DNA from: Micromonospora sp. NBC_00389
GTDB lineage: Bacteria > Actinomycetota > Actinomycetes > Mycobacteriales > Micromonosporaceae
NCBI RefSeq assembly: GCF_036059255.1
Contig: NZ_CP107947.1
Location: 1,426,001 to 1,490,000 of the forward strand
Direction of reading: 5' to 3'
DNA: 64,000 nt
Shown: positions 7,980-16,423 of the stretch, one piece after another
How positions within the stretch are numbered: position 1 is the stretch's first letter
Layout of the letters: every line of letters starts with the position of its first letter
The notes under the pieces: generated by a model
What the model was told of the DNA's origin: nothing
Database searches by the model: none
The model's input: the letters and a program-made list of their open reading frames with translations, nothing else
Position numbers and translations under genes: made by a program

Positions 7980-9020
7980 AGGTGGGGACGGAACGCAGCG
8001 GGGCGGGACGGCGAGGCTCGACCCGCCCGGTCGCGTCGCGCCCGCGGGTCGCGGATCCTGCTCGGTGTCGGCCTGGCCCTCGTCCTGCTGGCCGGCCTCG
8101 CCGTGGTCGGGCTCAAGACGCTCAGCCACCGGTACGACCGCACGGTGGCCAAGGAGCAGTTGCTCGACCCCGACGCCCGTACCGAGCGGACCGACCTGGA
8201 CCGGGCGCTCAACTACCTGTTGGTCGGCTCCGACCGGCGGCCCGGCGACAGCGGGCCGGACCAACGCTCGGACACCATCCTCATCGTGCATGTGCCGGCC
8301 GGGCGGCGGGAGGCGTACCTGGTATCCATCCCGCGTGACCTGCTGGTCGCCATCCCGCCCGCGAACGGCTTCGGAGGCGGTCAGGACAAGATCAATGCGG
8401 CGTACGAGCACGGCGGCGGCGGGCAGGCCGGCGTCCAACTGCTCTCCGCCACCCTGAACCGGCTCACTGGTATCCGGTTCGACGGCGCCGCGCTGATCGA
8501 CTTCTCCGGTTTCCGGAAGGTGATCGACCTGCTCGGCGGGGTGCAGATGTGCGTGGACACCGAGGTCCGCTCGATCCACACCAATCGGGTCTTCCCCACC
8601 GGCTGCCAGCAGATGGACGGAGCGCAGGCGCTGGACTACGTACGGCAGCGCTACGACCTGCCCGGCGGCGACTACGACCGGCAGCACCACCAGCAACAAC
8701 TGCTCCGGGCGATGCTGGACAGCGCCGGCCAGGCGGACCTGCGCAGCGACCCGGTCAAGCTGGACCGGGTGCTCCGGGCGGTCGGCGGCTCGTTGACCGT
8801 CGACACGAACGGCGTACCCCTGGAGGACCTGCTCCTCGCGCTGCGCGCGCTGCCGCCCGACGGGATGCGCGGCGTCCAGGTGCCCTCGTCGCCGCAGACC
8901 ATCGACGAGGTCTCGTACGTGGTGCTGGACAACAACGGCAACGGGCTCTTCGAGGCCGTACGCGGCACTCAGGTGCCGACCTGGGCCCAGGCCAACCCGC
9001 GGTGGGTGACCCGGTTGTGA
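7980..9020 (+). CDS. LCP family protein 3, start unresolved or frameshifted
   Basis: Third LCP protein. The LCP domain is intact: NYLLVGSDRRPGD, DTILIVHVPAGR, VSIPRDLLVAIP, KINAAYEHGG, LIDFSGFRKVIDLLGG and LDYVRQRYDLPGGDYDRQHHQQQ. The frame carries a basic stretch (RSRRARGSR) and a membrane helix (ILLGVGLALVLLAGLAVV, about 8055-8108), yet no ATG, GTG or TTG lies between the in-frame stop at 7932-7934 and GTG 8103, which falls at the end of that helix. A promoter-like GTG at 7936 is in another frame. The listed left coordinate is an arbitrary in-frame point; a frameshift between about 7936 and 8030, or a non-standard start, is needed to give a membrane-anchored product. Confidence 0.7.
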   Translation, partial: RWGRNAAGRDGEARPARSRRARGSRILLGVGLALVLLAGLAVVGLKTLSHRYDRTVAKEQLLDPDARTERTDLDRALNYLLVGSDRRPGDSGPDQRSDTILIVHVPAGRREAYLVSIPRDLLVAIPPANGFGGGQDKINAAYEHGGGGQAGVQLLSATLNRLTGIRFDGAALIDFSGFRKVIDLLGGVQMCVDTEVRSIHTNRVFPTGCQQMDGAQALDYVRQRYDLPGGDYDRQHHQQQLLRAMLDSAGQADLRSDPVKLDRVLRAVGGSLTVDTNGVPLEDLLLALRALPPDGMRGVQVPSSPQTIDEVSYVVLDNNGNGLFEAVRGTQVPTWAQANPRWVTRL

Positions 9021-9066
9021 TAGGTCAGACGGCCCGGTCGGTGCCGATCCGGCCGACGAGGATCTA

Positions 9067-9414
9067 GTGTTGCTTCCTGTGTTCGGACCCCAGGTTCCCA
9101 CCGTGCCCGTGACCGAGATCGCCGACGACACCTACCTGCTCGACGTGCGGGAAGACGACGAGTGGGCGGCCGGCCACGCCCCCGCCGCTCACCACCTGCC
9201 GATGATGGAGCTGCCGGCGCGGCTGGCCGAGGTGCCCACCGACCGGGACGTGGCGATCATCTGCCGCTCCGGCGGGCGCTCCGCCCAGGTCGTCGCCTAC
9301 CTGGTCAACAACGGCTGGGAGCAGGTGCGTAACGCCGACGGCGGTATGCGCCAGTGGGCCGCCGTCGGCCGCCCTGTGGTGGACGCGAACGGGCAGCCCG
9401 GTCAGGTCATCTGA
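9067..9414 (+). CDS. Rhodanese-like domain protein
   Basis: Single rhodanese domain of up to 115 residues. The domain shows LLDVREDDEWAAGHAPAAHHLPM near the start and the active-site loop ICRSGGRSAQVV with its catalytic Cys, so sulfur transfer from a persulfide is plausible; this size class commonly acts in thiosulfate or sulfur-carrier metabolism. GTG at 9067, TTG 9070 and GTG 9079 are alternative starts; the first residues before PTVPVTEI are dispensable for the fold. The glycerophosphodiesterase gene follows after 11 bases, so the two are probably cotranscribed, though their functions are not obviously linked. Confidence 0.85.
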   Translation: MLLPVFGPQVPTVPVTEIADDTYLLDVREDDEWAAGHAPAAHHLPMMELPARLAEVPTDRDVAIICRSGGRSAQVVAYLVNNGWEQVRNADGGMRQWAAVGRPVVDANGQPGQVI

Positions 9415-9425
9415 GGCCGGCGGGG

Positions 9426-10214
9426 ATGGGCGGGCCTCTGGTCTTCGCGCACCGCGGCGCCTCGTACGATCTTCCGGAGCACACTCTCGCCGCCTACCTC
9501 CGCGCCCTCGACGAGGGCGCGGACGGCCTGGAGTGCGACGTCCGGCTGACCCGGGACGGGCATCTGGTCTGCGTGCACGACCGGCGGTTGGACCGCACCA
9601 GCAACGGCCGTGGCCTGGTCAGCGCGCGTACCCTCGCCGAGCTGGAGGCGCTGGACTTCGGCTCGTGGCATCCGGGCAGCGCGCCGAGCGGTGACCTTCC
9701 GCCGGACGAGTCACACACCCGGCTGCTGACCCTGGCCCGGCTGCTGGACGCGGTGCTGGCCGCCGGCCGGCCGGTCCGGCTGCTGGTGGAGACGAAGCAC
9801 CCGTCCCGCTACGGCTCGAACGTGGAGCGGCGGCTGGTCGCCCTGCTGCGCCGGTACGGGCTGGCCGATCCGGCGCCGGACGACCCGGTCCAGGTCACCG
9901 TCATGTCGTTCTCCCCGCTGGCGCTGCGGCGGGTCCGCGAGCTGGCTCCGACGCTGCCGACGGTCCTGTTGCTGGAGGTGCTGCCGCGCTGGCTGCGGCT
10001 GGGGCGGCTGCCGTTCGGTGCGCGCGTCGCCGGGCCGGGCATCGGCCTGGTCCGGGCCCGGCCGCAACTGCTGCCCGCGCTGCGCGCGGCCGGCAACGAG
10101 GTGTACGTCTGGACGGTCAACGAACCGGCCGACCTGGAGCTGGTGCTGGCCGCCGGGGTGGACGGAATCATCACCGATCGACCGGCGCAGGCCCTGGCCC
10201 GGCTGGACCGCTGA
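9426..10214 (+). CDS. Glycerophosphodiester phosphodiesterase (GDPD family)
   Basis: TIM-barrel phosphodiesterase of 262 residues that hydrolyses glycerophosphodiesters to glycerol-3-phosphate and an alcohol. The family signature is intact: FAHRGASYDLPEHTLAAY at the N-terminus, GADGLECDVRLTRDGHLVCVHDRRLDRTSNG with the metal-binding Glu/Asp and the second His, and VYVWTVNEPADLE followed by GVDGIITDRP at the C-terminus. No signal peptide is seen, so it is predicted cytoplasmic. ATG at 9426 is chosen because it immediately precedes the first barrel strand. It follows the rhodanese gene by 11 bases. Confidence 0.9.
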   Translation: MGGPLVFAHRGASYDLPEHTLAAYLRALDEGADGLECDVRLTRDGHLVCVHDRRLDRTSNGRGLVSARTLAELEALDFGSWHPGSAPSGDLPPDESHTRLLTLARLLDAVLAAGRPVRLLVETKHPSRYGSNVERRLVALLRRYGLADPAPDDPVQVTVMSFSPLALRRVRELAPTLPTVLLLEVLPRWLRLGRLPFGARVAGPGIGLVRARPQLLPALRAAGNEVYVWTVNEPADLELVLAAGVDGIITDRPAQALARLDR

Positions 10215-10267
10215 CCAGCACCCGCCGGGGGGTGCCGAAACCCGGGTCGGCGGGGCACACTCGGCAC

Positions 10268-11722
10268 ATGCCGGAGCGTATCGATTTCCCCGCTCTCATC
10301 GCCGGCCACACCATCGTGATCGAGATGATCAACTCTGGGGACGCCGGCCTGCCGGTCCTCACCCAACTGCTCCGGGTGGCCCAGCCGGCGCTCGGCGCGG
10401 CCGGCATGGCGTTCGCCGAGTTCGGCCCGACCGGTGGCCGGGTGATCGCCGCGACCGGTGCGGTGGAGTGGACCCTCGGCCGGCCGCTGCCGGCCGACGA
10501 TCCGGACACCATCTGCCTGCTCTCCGGGCCCCGGGTCCGCCATGCCCGGGTCGACCACCTCAGCGGCAAGCTCGCCGGCGAGCTGGCCGGCAGCGGGTTG
10601 CGGCAGATGGTGGTGTCCCGGGCGGAGATCGGCGGCCACACCGTCGGCAGCCTGCACGCGCTCTACCCGGGCGACGACGAGCCGAGCGCCGAGCAGCAGG
10701 GGGTGATCGCCTACCTGGCCTCCTGCGTCGGGCACATGTACGGCGACCAGACCGGGCTGCCGGTGCACGGCGACGGGCCGGTGGTGGCGGCGCTCGCCGA
10801 CGGGCTGGCCGTGGTCGACCGCGACGGGCACGTCCGGCTCTGGAACCCGGCCGCCGCCCAGGTCACCGGCCGGGAGGCCGAGCAGGCGCTGAGCCGCCCG
10901 CTACCGTTCCCGCTGCCGCCCTCGGGCCAGGTCCGCGACCACCGGCTGCCGGACGGGCGCTGGCTACGGATCACCTCCGGCGAGCTGCCCGGTCCGGGCA
11001 CACTGCGCGTGGTCACCTTCCGCGACATCACCGACCAGCAGCGCCGGGATCACGACCGGGAGCTGTTCGTCGCGGTGACCAGCCACGAGCTGCGCACCCC
11101 GGTCACCGTGATCAAGGGGTACGCGGACACCCTCACCGACCACTGGGAGTCGTTGACCGAGACCGACCGGCGGCAGGCCGCCCGGGTGATCGGGCAGCGC
11201 GCCAACGAGCTGGCCCGGCTGGTCGACCGGCTGCTCTCCTCGGCCGCCGAGGTGGGGCCGGGGGACGACCCGCCCACCCCGTTCGACCTCGGCGAGGCGC
11301 TGCGTTCCGCAGTCGTCGACCTGCCGGCGGAGCTGCGTCGCCGGTTGGTGCTCCGCCTCCCGGCCGACCTGCCCAAGGCGCTCGGCCACCGGCCCAGCCT
11401 GGCCACCGTTCTCACCGAGCTGGCGACCAACGCCGGCAAGTACTCGGCACCGGACTCACCGATCGAGATCACCGCGGCGGTCGACTGTCAGCTGGTGGCG
11501 TTCCGGGTCAGCGACCGGGGCATCGGCATCCGACCGGAGCACGTGGAGCGGGCGTTCGACCGGTTCTGGCAGGGCGAGTCGGGCGACCGGCGCGGCTACC
11601 CGGGCGCGGGGCTCGGCCTCTATCTCGTCCGCCGGATCGTTGAACAACAGAATGGATGGGTATCCCTACGTCCGAGGACCGGCGGCGGTACGGTCGCAGA
11701 GGTGCGGCTACCGCGCGGTTGA
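10268..11722 (+). CDS. PAS-domain sensor histidine kinase, soluble
   Basis: Histidine kinase of 484 residues without membrane helices. An N-terminal region (about 1-165) is GAF-like, followed by a PAS-like segment (GLAVVDRDGHVRLWNPAAAQVTG, about 175-215), the HisKA box SHELRTPVTVIKGY with phospho-acceptor His273, and a HATPase domain with ELATNAGKYSAP (N box), DRGIGI and GAGLGLYLVRRIVE. It should autophosphorylate in response to a cytoplasmic signal. No response regulator gene is adjacent; instead the next gene encodes a small stand-alone HATPase 16 bases downstream. ATG at 10268 is preceded by 53 intergenic bases. Confidence 0.88.
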   Translation: MPERIDFPALIAGHTIVIEMINSGDAGLPVLTQLLRVAQPALGAAGMAFAEFGPTGGRVIAATGAVEWTLGRPLPADDPDTICLLSGPRVRHARVDHLSGKLAGELAGSGLRQMVVSRAEIGGHTVGSLHALYPGDDEPSAEQQGVIAYLASCVGHMYGDQTGLPVHGDGPVVAALADGLAVVDRDGHVRLWNPAAAQVTGREAEQALSRPLPFPLPPSGQVRDHRLPDGRWLRITSGELPGPGTLRVVTFRDITDQQRRDHDRELFVAVTSHELRTPVTVIKGYADTLTDHWESLTETDRRQAARVIGQRANELARLVDRLLSSAAEVGPGDDPPTPFDLGEALRSAVVDLPAELRRRLVLRLPADLPKALGHRPSLATVLTELATNAGKYSAPDSPIEITAAVDCQLVAFRVSDRGIGIRPEHVERAFDRFWQGESGDRRGYPGAGLGLYLVRRIVEQQNGWVSLRPRTGGGTVAEVRLPRG

Positions 11723-11738
11723 CCAGCGGTGGCGCGAC

Positions 11739-12200
11739 GTGGAGGCGACGGTGGCAGGGGCAGCGAGGGATCGGGCATGGTGCGTGGTGGTCCCGCACCA
11801 CCCCGCCGGGGCACGGCTGGCTCGGCAACGGCTCGCCGGCGACCTGGCGGACGTCGTACCCCCGACGCTCCTCGCGGACCTGATCGCGGTGCTCGCCGAG
11901 CTGGTGGGCAACGCGGTGCGACACGCCCGACCGCTGCCCGGCGGCGTGGTCCGGGTGGCCTGGCGGTTGCGGCCCTCGGCCGACGGCCCGCGGATCCAGC
12001 TGCGGGTGACCGACGGCGGCGCGGGCACCGGGCCTCGGATCCGGACGGCCGACCCCGACGCGGCGGACGGGCGAGGGCTGCACATCGTTGCCGGCCTGGC
12101 GACCCGGTGGGGCGTCGAGCGGGACGGTCTGGGCCAACGCGTCTGGGCCGAGTTCGACCCGATCCCGACGACCCGGCCCGACCTGGTGAGGACGGGCTGA
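11739..12200 (+). CDS. Stand-alone HATPase protein (RsbW/anti-sigma type)
   Basis: Small ATP-binding protein (about 153 residues) of the HATPase_c_2 group that includes RsbW/SpoIIAB anti-sigma factors and Streptomyces regulatory ATPases. The Bergerat fold is visible: LAELVGNAVRHARPLPGG (N box), RVTDGGAGTGPRI (G1) and GRGLHIVAGLATRWGVE (G2). GTG at 11739 is chosen because it sits just after the histidine kinase stop; GTG 11751 is an alternative, and longer versions overlap the kinase gene. It may sequester a sigma factor or phosphorylate an anti-anti-sigma factor, but no such partner is encoded nearby. The tight spacing implies joint transcription with the kinase. Confidence 0.75.
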   Translation: MEATVAGAARDRAWCVVVPHHPAGARLARQRLAGDLADVVPPTLLADLIAVLAELVGNAVRHARPLPGGVVRVAWRLRPSADGPRIQLRVTDGGAGTGPRIRTADPDAADGRGLHIVAGLATRWGVERDGLGQRVWAEFDPIPTTRPDLVRTG

Positions 12201-12201
12201 G

Positions 12202-12242
12202 CGACGGCTCGGGGCGGGTCCCGCCCACGACGAGCCCGTCGG
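12202..12242 (+). terminator. Imperfect GC-rich hairpin terminator
   Basis: CGACGG-CTCG-GGGCGGG on the left can pair with CCGCCC-ACGA-CGAG-CCCGTCG on the right, giving a long imperfect stem starting two bases after the stop of the ATP-binding protein. It ends just before the promoter of the next gene, so it likely isolates the kinase operon. Confidence 0.55.
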
Positions 12243-12247
12243 GCCTC

Positions 12248-12253
12248 TAGGCT
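12248..12253 (+). promoter_or_regulatory. Candidate -10 for leaderless DUF5926 gene
   Basis: TAGGCT followed after 8 bases by GTG 12262 matches the TANNNT-plus-start layout of leaderless actinobacterial transcripts. No ribosome binding site is present before the start, which supports this reading. Confidence 0.5.
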
Positions 12254-12261
12254 GTGACGCC

Positions 12262-13149
12262 GTGAGCAAGCGTCGAAAGAGCCAGCGCACCGCCGCCGAC
12301 ACCGCCCCCCGCAGGGACAAGGTGCGGGACATCTTCGTGCCGCGACCGTTCGAGGGGCTGGTCGACGAGCCCGAGTGGATCGCGCTGCGCGAGCTGGTCC
12401 CCGCCGCCTCCGCGCCGCTGCGGCTGGCACCCGCCCTGGTCGAGGAGTTCGGGGACCGGCCGGCCACGCTGGCCACGGTGCTGCCGATGGCCGCCCCGGC
12501 GATGACCAAGCCGGACGGCCGGGTGTTCATCGGCCTGCAACGCCACCAGCAGTCCGGCGACGTCTCCCGGGATCTGGCCGAGGCGCTGCTGTGCGCGCTG
12601 CGGACCGAGCCGGGCGACCAGGTGGCCGTGCCGCCGCTACCCGGCCCCGGCCCCCGGCTGCAGGACATCCTCGTGGACGGCCCGCTGGAGATCACCATGC
12701 ACGACGGGTTCGAGTTCTGGCTCGACCCCGGCGCCACGGACGACCCGACCGTGCAGGCGTCGCTGGAGCGGGCGAACGCGGCCATCTACCCGACGGTGCG
12801 ACTCACCGCTGCGAAGGCCGCGTACTGGTGTCAGGTCCCGGAGAAGGCGCACGTGCGCTGGGTGCTGCCGGACGACGAGGACGCCGCCCTGGACGCGCTG
12901 GCCCGGCTCGGCGCGGCTGGCACGCTGACGCTCGGCGAGCAGACCAAGTTCGCCGGCATGTTCCGGGCGCACGGCCGGCTGGTACCGGTCTGGGACCTGC
13001 CGGAGGAGACTCCGGCGACCGACTGGGAGGACCCGGTCGCGCAGTTCGCCAAGCGGTACGCGGAGGCGCTCGCCGTCACCGCCCCGCTGGACGCCGCCGG
13101 CCGCCGTGCCCGCCAGGGACTGCTCGGCCGCCAACTCACCCTGCGCTGA
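12262..13149 (+). CDS. DUF5926 family protein
   Basis: Soluble protein of 295 residues matching my recollection of the actinobacterial DUF5926 family: a Lys/Arg-rich start (SKRRKSQRTA), then FVPRPFEGLVDEPEWIALRELVPAASAPLRL and a conserved-looking core with LAEALLCALRTEPGD and AYWCQVPEKAHVRWVLP. Relatives are sometimes labelled SecA because of a shared zinc-binding tail, but no CxCxnCH tail is present here and no translocase domain exists. Function unknown. GTG at 12262 is leaderless-like. The next gene is convergent, with only 53 bases between the stops. Confidence 0.7.
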   Translation: MSKRRKSQRTAADTAPRRDKVRDIFVPRPFEGLVDEPEWIALRELVPAASAPLRLAPALVEEFGDRPATLATVLPMAAPAMTKPDGRVFIGLQRHQQSGDVSRDLAEALLCALRTEPGDQVAVPPLPGPGPRLQDILVDGPLEITMHDGFEFWLDPGATDDPTVQASLERANAAIYPTVRLTAAKAAYWCQVPEKAHVRWVLPDDEDAALDALARLGAAGTLTLGEQTKFAGMFRAHGRLVPVWDLPEETPATDWEDPVAQFAKRYAEALAVTAPLDAAGRRARQGLLGRQLTLR

Positions 13150-13202
13150 GCCCGGGAGGGCCCGGCCGTCCGGCTGGAACCCGGCGCGGGCGGCCCGGCC
13201 GC

Positions 13203-14420
13203 TCACCCGGCGACGGGCAGCGGGTCGCGGACGATCGGGCAGGACATGCAGCGCGGGCCACCCCGGCCGGAGCCCAGCTCCGAGCCGGCGATCGGGATCA
13301 CCTCGATGCCGGCCCGCTCCAACTGGGCGTTGGTCTCGGTGTTGCGTTCGTAGCCGACGCAGAGCCGGGGTGCCAGGGCGAGGGTGTTGTTGCCGTCGTC
13401 CCACTGCTCGCGTTCCGCGGTCACCGGGTCCAGCCCGGTGTCGATGACCCGGAGCTGGTCGAGGTCCATCGCGTCGGCGGCGGCCCGTAGGAACGGCGCG
13501 GGGCCGTCCACCCGCGGGTCCTCGCCGTCCGCGCCGGCGATGACGGTGTACGCGGACAGCGCGCTGGCGATGTTCGGATACATCAGCACGGCGTCCACGT
13601 CGACCATCGTGCAGACGGTGTCCAGGTGCATCGTGGCGCGCTTCTGTGCGATCGGCACCACCAGGATGGTGTGGGCCAGCCCGGCGGCGAAGACCTGCCG
13701 GCCGAGGCGTTCCGCACCGGCCGGAGTGGTCCGCTCGCCCACCCCGACCGCCAGCACTCCGGGGGCGAGCAGCAGCACGTCCCCGCCCTCCAGGTGCTCC
13801 AGGTGCGGACGGTAGACGAACTCGGTGCCGGCGAAGCGCGGGTGGTGGCGGTAGATGGCGTCGGTCAGCGTGGTCTCCCGACGGCGCGCCGGCATGGCCA
13901 GGCTGGTGACACCGACCCGATCGCCGATCCACAGCGACGAGTCCCGGGTGAACAGCAGGTTGGGCAGCGGGTCGATGACGAAGTCGTGCCGGTCCATCAG
14001 GGTGTAGACCAGCCCACCCGGCCGCTCCGAGCTGATCCGCAGCTCCTCGTGGGCCAGCCCGGCGGTTAGCACGTCGGCCAGCGCGGCCGGGTCCAGATAG
14101 GAGAGGTGGTCGGCGACCCGGGCGCGGAGGGTGTCGCCGAGCCGGCGGGAGCGCAGCACCTGCTCGGTCAGTTCGGCTCGGGCGTCCGCGACGGCCAGTG
14201 TCTCGGCCAACAGAGTGGCCAGGTAGAGCACCTCGACCCCGCGCTCGCGCAGTGCGGCGGCGAACGCGTCGTGCTCCTCCTGGGCGCGGCCGACCCAGGG
14301 GATCGCGTCGAACAGGAGAGAGTCGTTGTTGCGGGGGGTGAGCCGGGCCAGTTCCGGGCCGGGCCGGTGCAGCAGTACGGTGCCGAGCCGGCCGACTTCG
14401 CTGTCGACGTAGTGGGTCAC
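13203..14420 (-). CDS. arcA: Arginine deiminase
   Basis: Arginine deiminase of 405 residues, close to the usual 400-420, converting L-arginine to citrulline and ammonia. Family signatures are visible along the chain: [36 protein letters not shown] (Glu and Asp contacts), [13 protein letters not shown] (catalytic His) and, at the end, [14 protein letters not shown] with nucleophile Cys391, equivalent by position from the C-terminus to Cys406 of the Pseudomonas enzyme. GTG at 14420 begins [13 protein letters not shown]; longer versions add a non-conserved stretch. No arcB or arcC is adjacent, so the full deiminase energy pathway is not encoded here. A perfect inverted repeat lies 43 bases upstream. 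Confidence 0.93.
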   Translation of the reverse strand: MTHYVDSEVGRLGTVLLHRPGPELARLTPRNNDSLLFDAIPWVGRAQEEHDAFAAALRERGVEVLYLATLLAETLAVADARAELTEQVLRSRRLGDTLRARVADHLSYLDPAALADVLTAGLAHEELRISSERPGGLVYTLMDRHDFVIDPLPNLLFTRDSSLWIGDRVGVTSLAMPARRRETTLTDAIYRHHPRFAGTEFVYRPHLEHLEGGDVLLLAPGVLAVGVGERTTPAGAERLGRQVFAAGLAHTILVVPIAQKRATMHLDTVCTMVDVDAVLMYPNIASALSAYTVIAGADGEDPRVDGPAPFLRAAADAMDLDQLRVIDTGLDPVTAEREQWDDGNNTLALAPRLCVGYERNTETNAQLERAGIEVIPIAGSELGSGRGGPRCMSCPIVRDPLPVAG

Positions 14421-14462
14421 TCCCGCAGCGTAGGGCAGGGTTTGGCGGCATCCGAGAAAAGA

Positions 14463-14493
14463 ACTGTGGATGAATATGGCATTCATCCACAGT
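14463..14493. promoter_or_regulatory. 13-base perfect inverted repeat between arcA and NERD-like gene
   Basis: ACTGTGGATGAAT-ATGGC-ATTCATCCACAGT is a perfect 13-base inverted repeat in the divergent intergenic region. Its centre TGAAT-N5-ATTCA resembles an ARG box (consensus TGAAT-N4-ATTCA) with one extra spacer base, while each outer arm is TCATCCACA, one mismatch from the DnaA box TTATCCACA. It could control arcA, the divergent gene, or both. Confidence 0.55.
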
Positions 14494-14584
14494 CACTCCA
14501 GCGTTCCGGCTTGCCGAACACCGGGAGTGACGACGTAGGGTAGTGAGGACATAACTTTCGAGGGACCTTTTGCCGGAGGTCGCG

Positions 14585-15325
14585 ATGACTGTCTTTCCCG
14601 CACGACGAGCCGTACCGACCGCCCGGGCACTGCCGCCCGTCGCGGTGCCCCACCCCCGCGCCGAGTCGCCGGGCGCTCTCGAACCGGTCCGTCCGACCCC
14701 ACTCGAATGGGCCCGCCGTCGTCGGGCCGAGCGGGGTGCCCGTCGACTGGAGGCGGCCGGAGCGCGGGCGCTCGGCCAACTCGACCACCTCGGGCCGGCC
14801 TGGCACGTCATCGAGTGGCCCCGCACCGACGTGGCGGACGTCCTGCTCGATCGCGGCCAGGACGAGCGTGCCGGATTCCTCGCCATCGGGCCGAGCGGCC
14901 TGTTCGCGGTGACCGTCGCCGACCACGGCCGTGCCCGGGTGCTCGTCGCCGGGGACGTCGTGCAGATCAACGGCAAGCGGCCGTCGTACGTGGCCGAGGC
15001 CCGGCGGGACGCGAAGCGGGCCAGCAAGGCACTCTCCGACGCGGTGGGGCTGCCCGTTCCGGTGACGCCGGTGCTGACCTTCGTCGGCTCCGGCGTGATC
15101 AGCGTCTACGGCCTGCCGAAGGACTGTCTGATGGCCACCCACCGGGAGTTGGACAGGCTCCTCGTGGCTGGCGGCAGCCGGATCAGCCCGGCCACCGCCG
15201 AGAAGCTGTCCCGGGTCGCGCAACACCCCGGCACCTGGCTGAACGGCACGTACCGTCCAACGGCCGACTACCGGTGGTATGACGAGGGCCGAACGGCCGC
15301 TGACAAGCCGGCCCACCGCCGGTAA
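14585..15325 (+). CDS. NERD-like domain protein, probably without nuclease residues
   Basis: Protein of 246 residues with an N-terminal Pro/Arg-rich region (about 1-55) and a middle part that resembles the nuclease-related NERD fold: WHVIEWPRTDVADVLLD followed by AGFLAIGPSGLFAVTV, where active NERD domains usually have DHVVVGPSGVFVIETK. The final acidic-Lys pair is replaced by TVADHG, so cleavage activity is doubtful. The C-terminal half (about 120-230) is helical. ATG at 14585 follows GGAGGT at close spacing. It is transcribed away from arcA. Function unknown. Confidence 0.6.
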   Translation: MTVFPARRAVPTARALPPVAVPHPRAESPGALEPVRPTPLEWARRRRAERGARRLEAAGARALGQLDHLGPAWHVIEWPRTDVADVLLDRGQDERAGFLAIGPSGLFAVTVADHGRARVLVAGDVVQINGKRPSYVAEARRDAKRASKALSDAVGLPVPVTPVLTFVGSGVISVYGLPKDCLMATHRELDRLLVAGGSRISPATAEKLSRVAQHPGTWLNGTYRPTADYRWYDEGRTAADKPAHRR

Positions 15326-15499
15326 CGTCACCGGCGACGCCACGCGGCTTCCGGTCCCCCCGTCTACCCCACCCGGTTCCGCGCCGTCACCGGCCGCCCC
15401 GGCTCACGGCAGCGCGGTCCGGTGGTGGCCCGGTGCGCTCGGTGGTTCCGTCGGCGACCCGCTAGCGTGGACAGTCCGTCGGTGTACATAGGAGGCGCG

Positions 15500-15958
15500 G
15501 TGGCCCACGTCGAACTTTCGCTGTCGGAAGTGTTCGTGCCGGCGGCGCGGGCCTCGACAGAGGCGGAGTCCGACAACTTCGGCCACTGGTCCTCGACAGT
15601 CTGCCGGGCCGATGAGCCCTGCCTGCTGATCGATGCCGACACCCGGGTGGTGGCGATCTCCACCGCCGGCTGCGAGCTGCTCTGCCTGGGCGAACCGGAC
15701 GGCCTGATCGGGCGACCGCTGCTCGACGGCGGGCTGCGCCTGCTCGACTTCACCGCCAACCGGGGTGTGCTGACCGAGGCCGAGATCGACAAGATCCCGC
15801 CCCTGCTGGCGCTCTCCTCCGGCCGGCTCGCCCGCGGGCTGCTCCGGGTGCAGGCGGCCTCGCCCGACAGCTCCGACGCGACCGTCGACGCGATCTCCAC
15901 CCCGGTGCTCGCCGACGGAGAAGTGGCCGGCTCGCTCACCTTCTTCTCCGAGGTCTGA
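15500..15958 (+). CDS. PAS-like sensory domain protein
   Basis: Small protein of 152 residues. The central part (about 35-80) has a PAS-like pattern, CLLIDADTRVVAISTAGCELL, and no output domain follows, so it would be a single-domain sensor or an adaptor. GTG at 15500 is preceded by GGAGG at 15491. Two Cys lie in the PAS core. The neighbours, an unrelated NERD-like gene before and an ACT protein after, do not suggest a pathway. PAS assignment is by pattern only and could be wrong. Confidence 0.5.
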   Translation: MAHVELSLSEVFVPAARASTEAESDNFGHWSSTVCRADEPCLLIDADTRVVAISTAGCELLCLGEPDGLIGRPLLDGGLRLLDFTANRGVLTEAEIDKIPPLLALSSGRLARGLLRVQAASPDSSDATVDAISTPVLADGEVAGSLTFFSEV

Positions 15959-16033
15959 CCTGCGACGGAGTGTGTCGTTCGCCGCACGCGGCGATAGTGG
16001 GGTGGGTCCACGATGAGGCCGTAAGGTGCCCTC

Positions 16034-16423
16034 ATGCTCGATATCGCTCTGCTGCCGGGGGAGTACGCCGTGTGCCGGTTGGCCGCCGGCTCCGCCCTGC
16101 CGTACGCGCTGTCGAGCGGGCTGGGCCACGCCGACGTGGTCACCGTGAGCTGGACCGCCGACGGGATCTCGGTGATCTGCCCGGCTGACCGGGCCCCGGC
16201 GCAGGCCGTGGTGGAGACCGCCTGGCGGTGTCTGCGGGTCGCCGGCCCGGCGCACCTCGCCGGCACCGGCACCCTGGCCGCGCTGGTCGACCCGCTCGCC
16301 GAGGCCCGGGTCAGCGTGGTCACGTTCTCCACCTTCGACACCGACTACCTGCTGGTGCCGGCCGTCCGCCTGACCGAGGGCACCGCCGCGCTGGAGCGCG
16401 CCGGGCATCGCGTCCTCGGCTGA
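16034..16423 (+). CDS. ACT domain-containing protein
   Basis: Stand-alone protein of 129 residues with the duplicated ACT/CASTOR-like layout: an N-terminal half LPGEYAVCRLAAGSALP and VVTVSWTADGISVICP, then a C-terminal half GTLAALVDPLAEARVSVVTFSTFDTDYLLVP, which resembles the amino-acid-sensing ACT_7 region seen also in aspartate kinases. It may bind an amino acid and regulate a partner. It lies 0.7 kb before prephenate dehydratase, another ACT protein, but a lipoprotein gene intervenes. ATG at 16034 follows TAAGGTGCCCTC, which contains a ribosome binding site-like AAGGTG. Confidence 0.75.
   Translation: MLDIALLPGEYAVCRLAAGSALPYALSSGLGHADVVTVSWTADGISVICPADRAPAQAVVETAWRCLRVAGPAHLAGTGTLAALVDPLAEARVSVVTFSTFDTDYLLVPAVRLTEGTAALERAGHRVLG

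Noticed and set aside
14467..14491. True ARG box upstream of arcA
   Set aside because: The core is TGAAT-N5-ATTCA whereas the established box has N4; kept as a palindrome, not annotated as an ArgR site.
12637..15027. 796-codon open frame on the minus strand
   Set aside because: It runs across DUF5926, arcA and the NERD-like gene in a different frame or strand and has Pro/Arg-rich composition without domains.
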